Below the pieces are notes generated by a model that saw nothing but the letters and a program-made list of their open reading frames with translations, was not told the DNA's origin and did no database searches. A program made the position numbers and the translations under genes. Of a DNA stretch of 64,000 nt, positions 28,201 to 37,679 are shown piece after piece; position 1 is the stretch's first letter, and every line of letters starts with the position of its first letter. The stretch is from Icerya purchasi (taxonomy: Eukaryota; Arthropoda; Insecta; Hemiptera; Monophlebidae). The DNA lies in assembly GCA_039619475.1 (NCBI GenBank), contig CM077116.1, forward strand, positions 298,944,464 through 299,008,463, given 5' to 3'.

Positions 28201-31200
28201 TACCGAATATACATAGAAGCGGAAAAGTGTTATCTTGCGCGTCTGATAACGAGGCAGACACGCTTGCGTAAAGTATTTTCGTTACAGCTAATTAAAACAC
28301 ATTGTTGCTACATTTGCCGGATGATACTGGAAGACAAATAAGAGGGCTTCTTCTTTGAAACCTGTTATCAGACAAGGTATTAATTAGAGTCGTTAATTCG
28401 CAACGGAGTACGAAAACCAATTTCTCACTCACTCGCAGACTCATCGTCAATCAGCGCGTTATGCTTCAAACGATCAAATTATCGCGTTGGGTCAACCGAT
28501 TCACATAAACAAACGGCGATAGTGGCCCTCTTTTCTTGAATTAAAACTGTCGTGTTACCTACGATATATCTCGTTGTGAGAATCTCAGTTGCTTCCTCCA
28601 CAAACGTAGTTTAAACTGCTTCATCGAATTCATTTATTCACGCCGCTTTAAGCTGTGTTACTTTAATCGAAAATGAATTTTAACGTTGCCATTTTTAAAA
28701 AAAAAACCATATACAGTGCTTAAGGATACGGCATCCGAAGTAAAATTTGTGACATATTTACAACTATTGTACATTTTAATTAACGCCCGTGCATTCTTCT
28801 TCTTCTTCTGGTGCCACACCGATTGGGGTATTGCTTAATCATCTTGTATGGATTGGATTATCTGCTGAAATTGATTACGATCTTTTGCTATTCTGACTAA
28901 TTATCGCTCGCAAAAGCATAAACTTTGCACCTAAAAACCATGTACCCGATTGATCGCAAGAATCTGGGTTTATTACGCTGAGTTTTCTTTGATTGTTCAC
29001 AGCATCCGTGACCTGTCAAACAGCTAATGTGATCCCGCCTCATCTGACTTGAAAACCAAAGTTTAAAGGTAAAATCGTTTGATATATTATAATTATATTT
29101 GCATTAACATTTACTACTCGTGCGCGTTCTTAAATCTTTATTCTGCCAATACTTTCCGAATTTGCCATATTCAGTGTAGCTAACTGGACACTCATCAGAC
29201 ACGATTTTTGGATAGAATTTGTTACTGATAAATTGTCAAAAAAAAAACCGGCGGTTCCGAGATCTCGACCTAAGCGGAGTGATTGGGACACGATAACCGC
29301 ATAATAATCGTGTGTAATTTTTAATGTACTATTTCGTACTGAATTTGTTTCAACTTGCCGCTTTCGAGACAGCGAAATAAACGGTCCCGTATAATATGAG
29401 CTCGTATTTATTATTAAATCATCAGGTTTGTTCTGGGATATCTCCTCCATTTCCGTAAATTAATCAGCTGAATCCTTAGTATTACCGCCGACTTCAGATT
29501 CTCGACTGATCGTTCTGTGAATTCGAGTCCTAGAATTATTCAATATCCGATAATGGCAGAGAAATCGAATTCGATAATAATTTTTCTAAATTCCATTTTA
29601 AACACCGCCTACTGCTGCGACTTACTACAGACTCCACAGATAAAACCTTGAACTTACTACGTTACTTCACGCTCACTTAAACGAGCCAAAAAATGGCAAT
29701 CTGACAATGGCATGCCTAATCCGATCGCTGTGACGTATACGTGTGCCGCCTGAGAGTTACGTTTGAAATTGCGTTTGTAAACAATTTTTAATGTGAAGTT
29801 CTTTTTGCTATTATGGAACAAAAAATGTTGTGCACCCCGGACTAAAAATTATGTAGTCATTAATTTTTACCTGTTTATCAATGGAGAATATTATTATCAA
29901 AAAATGTACACTCCGTTATTTTAAAATTTAGTAGCGAAATGACGAGAAAGAAAATAATGTTTTTATGAAGCCAATGTTGGCATGGTTGAGACAAGTACAA
30001 AATGGAATTTGCTTAATTTATAAAAACGAAAATGAGCTTTTAATATTAAAGGTTAAAACGTTTTACCCTAATGTAGTGGTGATCTATTTCTCTTAAAATC
30101 TGCCGTATTTCCTTTGCCTAAACTTTCAGATTTTAAGACCTGTCATCCCAGACCAATTATATTTACCCATCCTTACTCTTTAATCGTTCCCCGTATTCTA
30201 GTCAAACCTTTTCGCTATTACATTTGAAAGCGACTTGCAATCGATCATTCCTTCGTCTCTTCTCCATATTCATGTTCTATTTGAATGCTCACAGCTTCTA
30301 ACTCTGGGCCTATTCGTATATGCTTTCCATTGTTATCGGCGATTCCTTTATTAGGTCCCTTATCTATTTCCAAGCGGATAACAGTGTACGATGTAGCCTC
30401 ATACCCTTTGTCAATGCAAAGAAGAAGAAAAAAAAGAAAAAAAAACAACAACCGACGAAAAGATATATACATATGTTAAAACATAATTATACCGTAATAA
30501 AACCAGCTGACGCCCGCAACTCTTAGTTCGACAGTAACTTTAAAATCGTATACATTTCATTTACAGATGGAAAAAATGTAAATAATATTAACAAAAGGAA
30601 AAAAGAATTTAAATGAGTACTTCCGTACTCTTTCTGTGTAGAATTATATTTTAACATTTCTTCCGGCTGAAAGTGTGATACGACTTTTATATTTCGTTTT
30701 AGTAAAAACATGAAAATTTTGTCCTCAAACAGAACCGAAATTAAATGTATCGCCGTTCCACTTTCTTTCCTTAATGAGACTCCGGTATTAGTCATTCTGT
30801 ACTCCCCTCTTCTCATTTTCGATTTGTCCTGTCCCCTCTCCTTACTGATCGTTTCACGTTACCGATCCGCTTCTTCGCATATGTGATTCTCTAATATCAT
30901 TTCTTTTTTGAATATTCTGTATCGTCGCGCTAATGCCGGTAAATAAAAAATAAAAAAGGAAAATTATTCAATCATTCGTATAATAATATAGTTTTTATTA
31001 AATAATTTATTATACACGTAGATATGAGAACACTCAATATATTATTACGATAAATTTAAAACATATACAAAAAATATAAAAGGACCGACTAGTTTCGAAC
31101 TATTTCGTCCATAATCACCACGGTGGTTTTATTTCGAACTATTTCGTTCATGATCTTTATATTCTTTATGTTTAATTTATCATTGAAAGTGTTCATATCT

Positions 31201-34200
31201 TATGTAATTAATATTATTCAATAGGTAATTTACATCAACGAATTCGGAACTTCTGAACAGTCTCTGAAGGTCTCTGATTTCAGACACTAGTTAACGATGT
31301 CGCAGTTCACATTTTAAAACTTTGATTTTCAAATTCGATATCAGCGTCATTTCCATTTATTTTTCGGAACTTCGATTTCAGCTTTACATCGTTGTGTATT
31401 TAGTTATTCGTTTTTATCGCGTTGTTAAAATGATCTCTGCTAAGCACCGTGGGGGGTAAATCGACTTTTCTCTCCCCAAAAAGCAAAAAACTTCTAAAGT
31501 GCGTTTAGAAAGTTACATTCGTTCCGGAAGCACCGGCGAAATTTCAACTCCGAACGATAGCGCAACAGACACTACAACCCGATACACTTGGAAATCGAAA
31601 TACATTTTGATAATCGTCTTAACGTGATTTTAACGAGATTCGCGCCAATGAGCGCGATTTTAATTATATTTCCGGCTTTACTTGATCTTTTAGAAGAGGC
31701 AATTAAGGATAATTATTTTTCCCCGAAAAACTAAATCATTCCTTCGGCATTTCTGAATTTCAGTAATCTGTTTACGATGTCTATTAGGAGCCTATCCAGT
31801 TCACTCGGGCGCATTGTAAATTTTCCCTTTTCTTACACCTCACTTTCTCACGTTTTCAATCACTTAGAGGGTTTAATTAATGACTTCCTTAGAAAAATTA
31901 AATTAAGGAGAATATAATCGGAGGGATATACACCTGAACATGAGATATGTTAACTCTTAATATGCTGTAACTCTTTTTTTTTTATTAAATTGAAACTGAA
32001 GAGCGCGAGCATGAGATTTTATCAAACCTCTCTAGAGTTACCGTTCTATTATTAATACGGACATATAATAAGAACACTTCGGACGATTTAAAAATAGTCG
32101 ACGCATTAATATGGAAATGTGTGGTCAATGTTTAGGGAAATGGAATGAATAAAACAACATTGTTCTCTCACGTTAGAGATATACACATTGTAATAGTTAT
32201 CTAATTACCAAAGGTAAATATACACGCCTTCTTTTCAACCAGTCCTGTTCATTGAAGTGTGTCCATTGAAGCGTGTCAGTTGTAGGCGGGATCATTCATC
32301 AAAACGCGGTAGCGGTCAACGTATGTTATTAAAAAACGGCGATGGAATACCGTGGCGCTGCGTAGTCAAGTCACGCGCTTCATTAAACCCGAACGTTGAA
32401 ATATCTAAAATAACAGATACGCAAGATCGACGTAAACATTTAGCGGCCAGTAGCAGCGAAATAAAAAAGAACAGAGTTACTACTCGGAATGTGCGATCGA
32501 GCGAACGTTTTGACGTAACCGCTTCCTTTTTTTTTTTTTTTTTCAAATTATAAACTTCAAACACTGTAAAGGTTAATTATCACTACTCGACCGAGTAAAC
32601 TTGTCCGACGTAATGTTACCGAATACCCCATTTGACCGATGTAAATTTTCGACAAAAAATGGTGCAACGTAAACTTCCGAACTTGGAAAAAGTGAAGAAG
32701 AAGCGACTGCTTTCTTAATAAAAGAGCCGGAGACGAACGAGTACGCTTCCTATTTATGAATAGCCTTTTAGCCCCATTGCGCGCCCTTAATTTATCGCTT
32801 TTAGCTGACGTCACTTTTCCCTGCACTTATTTCCAAATATACATTGAGTACATATTTCGCGTAAAAAGTAAGGTCGAATACGTCTCGATGTGGCAATTCT
32901 TCGAAGACTTATTAGGAGAAAAAGCGTATAGTTTTCAACCGGTCAACTATCTTTGCATTTTGAAATAGAAGCGTACTCGTATCGAGCTGTTCGATTCTTT
33001 TTCCCGGTGTGTAAAATTTTGAGATGTCATTTCCATCTAAGTCACCGTCTCGGTACCGACATTTGCTTCAGCATTTCTCTATGCTGTATTAATACGGGGA
33101 AACAGCTAAAATTTTTCTTCCCTTTAACCTTCCCCGCTTTTGCTGAGGATAAGAATGGATTCTGCGAAAAGAAGAACGCTGTAATTTGTCGGTACTGAAT
33201 TTTTTAACGACGGTCCTCGGAGACACGTGCAACAAACGGAGCAGAATCGTATCGTTCGCGTAGCTCTCTAACTCGCATCCGCCGACAAATACAAGAATAT
33301 TATTCCTACTCCCTTTGACATCAGAGTCAATGCGAAATCAGTCATGGACGCAGGATGCGTGAAAGACAAAAAGAATTTGGAGACAACTGTCTTTTTATAT
33401 TTCACTTCGGTAAAAAAATGCCGCCTACGTGCCTATCAGCTGATAAAATTTGTACAGAAATTGCTTTACACTTTTATTATTTTTAATTGACTTTTTTCAC
33501 CTTATTATTATTTTTGTATCAATTTTTTTTTTTTTTAAATATTTTATTAGATAAATAGAAAGGTTTTTATAAACATAGTTTTTATCTCGTCACACTATCA
33601 TTTTCATTTGAAAAAGGCACGGAAACAGTGATTTGCCGTTTATTCTTTAATTTCGTTGTTTAAGTTTTCGCTGTAAAGGTTGTTTTGTTTTGTTGTTTTT
33701 TTTTTTTTGGCTTAGCATTAAACACTGTTTAGCCACTATTATTACTACATAGTTAGACCTATCAACCATCCACCAGTAATGAGATGATGGATTCTTCAGC
33801 TCGTAATATTGTTCTTCTTTCCTTAAGTGTCTCATTCCAGACTCTGGCTCAACTCTTATTATTCTTCATTTTCCAATCCTACCTTCTTTAATTCAGCCAC
33901 CTATTATTTAACAGTAATGGGATAAAAATGCCGATTCCACGACAGTTGACAGTGTAATGTCAGAGGGTGGAAGGGAATCGCTAACGCTCATCTTGCTACC
34001 AAGCCGTCCTATGATTGCGTATGCCGTTATTTCGCTAATGTGAACTTTGTACTCTTTCCCACCCATCTGGTTCGGTCCCAGCCACTCTCTGCAGACCCCA
34101 ACCACCCACAACTACCCCCTGCATCCTTTATCCATCCCGACCGCAGCACTCGAGAACCAGATTCTTGCAAAAACCTTATCGTTAGCCGGGCACACATGTT

Positions 34201-37200
34201 CATCACACATTGGCACAATTACCGCACGTTCCTGCCACATATAACCCTCCGTCCTTTATGACCTTTAATTATCACACCACGCTAAATCATCCAGTCGGGA
34301 GCTAGGAAATAGTTGTTAGATCGTGCAGGTAGCTCATCGACAAGTATAAAAGACCAAGAATCTGCCGCGGAGACGGTAGTCGCTGTTGTAACAAAGTAAA
34401 GAAAAGTTGACGGTTCTAGTCGCTACGTTAAAAATGGCAAGCTTAATTCGCAAGAAGGTGCGAAGCAGTCGCTAAACACTACAGAAGCTATTTACGATTT
34501 TTTCAAAGACTCCAGTATGGATACATCAATTCTAAATATTTCCGTGCCGATATCACCAATTCCACCTGCACCGCCGCCATAAGCCGAATTTTTTGCTCAA
34601 AATTTTTTTTCCTTGTAAATAATAGTTGTAGTAGTAAATTTTATGCAAGTATAAGTTGTACGATAATATATAATAATACAGGCATACGTGATTGAAATTA
34701 GTCTCATTATTTTTCGTCCTATTCGTGTAGAATTTTAGAGTTATTACGTGTCATTCTTAGACGTTAAAAACTAAATAAAACATATACTTGAAAATATAAA
34801 CAAAGTTAAAACCCCTTTTTATAGGTGAACAATATTAGCGATCAGGGGGTTAATAAAAATAGAAATTTAAATGTAATAATTGGTCAAATTTTTTGTGTAC
34901 CTCTCATTGCCTAGCAGATAGTAACAGGAGAATCACCAATTAAAAAAGTAGGTGACTACTACTATGTCCACTAGACCAAGGGCTATATATAATAATTTTA
35001 TTCAAATCGCTATATAAATTTTTTTTTCTTTTGGTAGATGTGAAGAAAAATACCTTAATTTTAATAAGTCGGGTATTATTGTATCGAATCGGAAAAAATT
35101 CTTTCATTTTGGTAATTAAATTACAATCAATGTGAGGGAATGAAAAAAGGAAAATTATACGAAGCCTTCTAATAGAAAGATTGAAAGAGAGTAGTATTCC
35201 AAATATTTACCAAACGGAAACGTAACTTAAAAATTTAAACAGACATCTCTGACTGAACAATAATCAAAAATAGTGGTAAAAGAATAATAAAGTATAATAT
35301 ATAAAAATATTAAAAATTTTGCGTGACATTCCAATAAAAGAATTCGAAAGATATTACAAAAGCGTTCGAAATAATTACCCGATGAAAACGTAATTGTAAA
35401 TAATTAAAATACATCTCTAGAAAAAACAGATATATAACGAAATAATTCAGGACGAATATTAAAACAAGTTATGATTTTTTAAGTGATTTTTGAGGTCGTT
35501 TTATGTACCATACTATATATTCTTGATGGTTTTTTGGGTTTCTTGCCGTCCAGGGTAATCGGTCATCTTTAAGTTACAGATCGTTTTAAAGATAGTTTTA
35601 ATTGTAATTTATGTTCCAAATTTGAAGTTTATATACATATAGGTCAAACCCGTTCATGAACTACTGCATATTTTAATTGAATATTTTTGTCATTTGTGTA
35701 CCATCTTATTAGGATTCCGTTCATTATATCTATACGGAATCCTAAAAAATAACAATTACACGCAACAATATAATTAATAAAGATGTCGCCTAATCGAAAT
35801 TAAAATTAGAACGATAGCAGAATATCTTTAAAACCTCCGCTCGGATTAAAAATTAAAAAAAAAAAAAAAAAAAAAAACCTAATTGAGTAAGGAATTCATT
35901 ATATCAGAAATATTTCGGGGATAGTTAACAAATTGTCACGACAAAGTCTTACAGGAGCGTTGGAATTAGCGACACCGTTGAACAAACTTTAGCGGTTAAT
36001 GAAAAATGAAATTGTCAAGACAGTGCACGGCAATATGCAAACGTTTTAATTGTTGGCACTAATCATCTTCTTAAATTTCTATCGAATAAAAATTAATGCG
36101 CTACGTGACGGCTGCAACAAAAGACGATGCATTTCTGCCAAGGACATTACACATATCTGTTTCATATAATAAATGCACCTGGCGATCCGCCAAATTGTAA
36201 CAAAATTTATGAACTTTTCCACATTAATTTACAAAGTGGCACTCATCGTTTAAAAGAAAAAACAAAAAAATAATACTATGTGAACGGGGATGCGTGCCCG
36301 ATAAGAAGAAAATTTGGAGAAAAATACAATATGAAATTCTGAGAAATGCGCTTAGCGCAAAAATGGGGGTTAATTAAGAGAAATGCTGAAAAAGCAGCAC
36401 GTGAAAATAATAAAATTTCATGTACCTTTCCATATTTCATATACCAATGTGCGGCCAGCGAGATCAATTCCCTAGTATATTTCTACATCAAATGAAATTC
36501 TTATCTTACGTTACATTTTGTGTTCCTATTTTCTTAATGTAAGCGAGTTTTTGGATTCCATTTTTACCGAATTACATTACGTTCGTGTACGAAAAACACA
36601 CCGTACCAGCACTAATGTAAAAGTTTTTGTGCACAAATAACTAAGGCTTAAATGGGTTCTGATGCGTGGTCATCAAACAGCTACAAAAAAGAAGCAAAGG
36701 GGTGGTATTGCGAAAAACTTTAATCCAGACGAGACATTCTGCTGTTTTGACGAAATTCCTTTTTTATTTTTACTCTTTTTCTTATTTCTTTTCTACCGGC
36801 ACGATGGCTCGACGTTATCTAAAGATTTTTATACACTCCTAACGACGACATATAAACATTAATAAGTGGAAACATTACAAATCGATATAAATCGAAAAAT
36901 CATTATTCAATTATTAGGCGAATCATGCACGCAAAAGGTTGAGTACACAAAACTCTGTAGGCAGCACTTTGCGTTGCGGAAATTATTCAAACAGGTCGTT
37001 ATCGGGTGACCAAAGTTTGCATTCAATGCTGCATGTGAAACTTTCGATTATTCTAACGGCATAAATAGACTGACCGATAAGCTCCTAGCAATGCGAAGAA
37101 AGAGAACTTTTAGCAAAATTTGTAGCTAAACTGAAAACGATTTAATCATTTTTTACGTACATAATGACTTAGGAAGGGTTTTCGTGATTTCTTAAAATCA

Positions 37201-37608
37201 CGTTTTATATATTTGAATTTAAATTTTCAGAAAAGAAAGTAGGGTGTTTGGGGTTGAGACCACTACCTCCTCCCGCATTGTGATTCGTAAAAAATATGTT
37301 CGTTACACATTTTAAAAAACAGCAATTTTTTTAATCGCGTTTTTAATAAAATTTCAAAATTAAATATTACGATGTATATTCTTACGATTCTGTATACCGT
37401 ACAAATACGCTAGATAAATATCTTGATTTTTTTAATCAACTGACTAAGACTCCCTTCGTCGAATATGAATAGATTAAAAAAAAATAGTATCGAAAATTTG
37501 TAACTTTTTGCATATATTTCAGAAACATAGGTAATACTTTATATTCCGTAAGGATCTACTACTACTCGTTATTTAAATCTATTTATTTATTAGAACTTAA
37601 AATTTGAT

Positions 37609-37679
<71 letters not shown>

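Noticed and set aside
29130..29450. 106-codon minus-strand frame
   Set aside because: No family recognised and no supporting splice signals.
32257..32553. 98-codon Arg/Lys-rich frame
   Set aside because: It looked transposase-like at first, but no DDE or helix-turn-helix motif could be placed.
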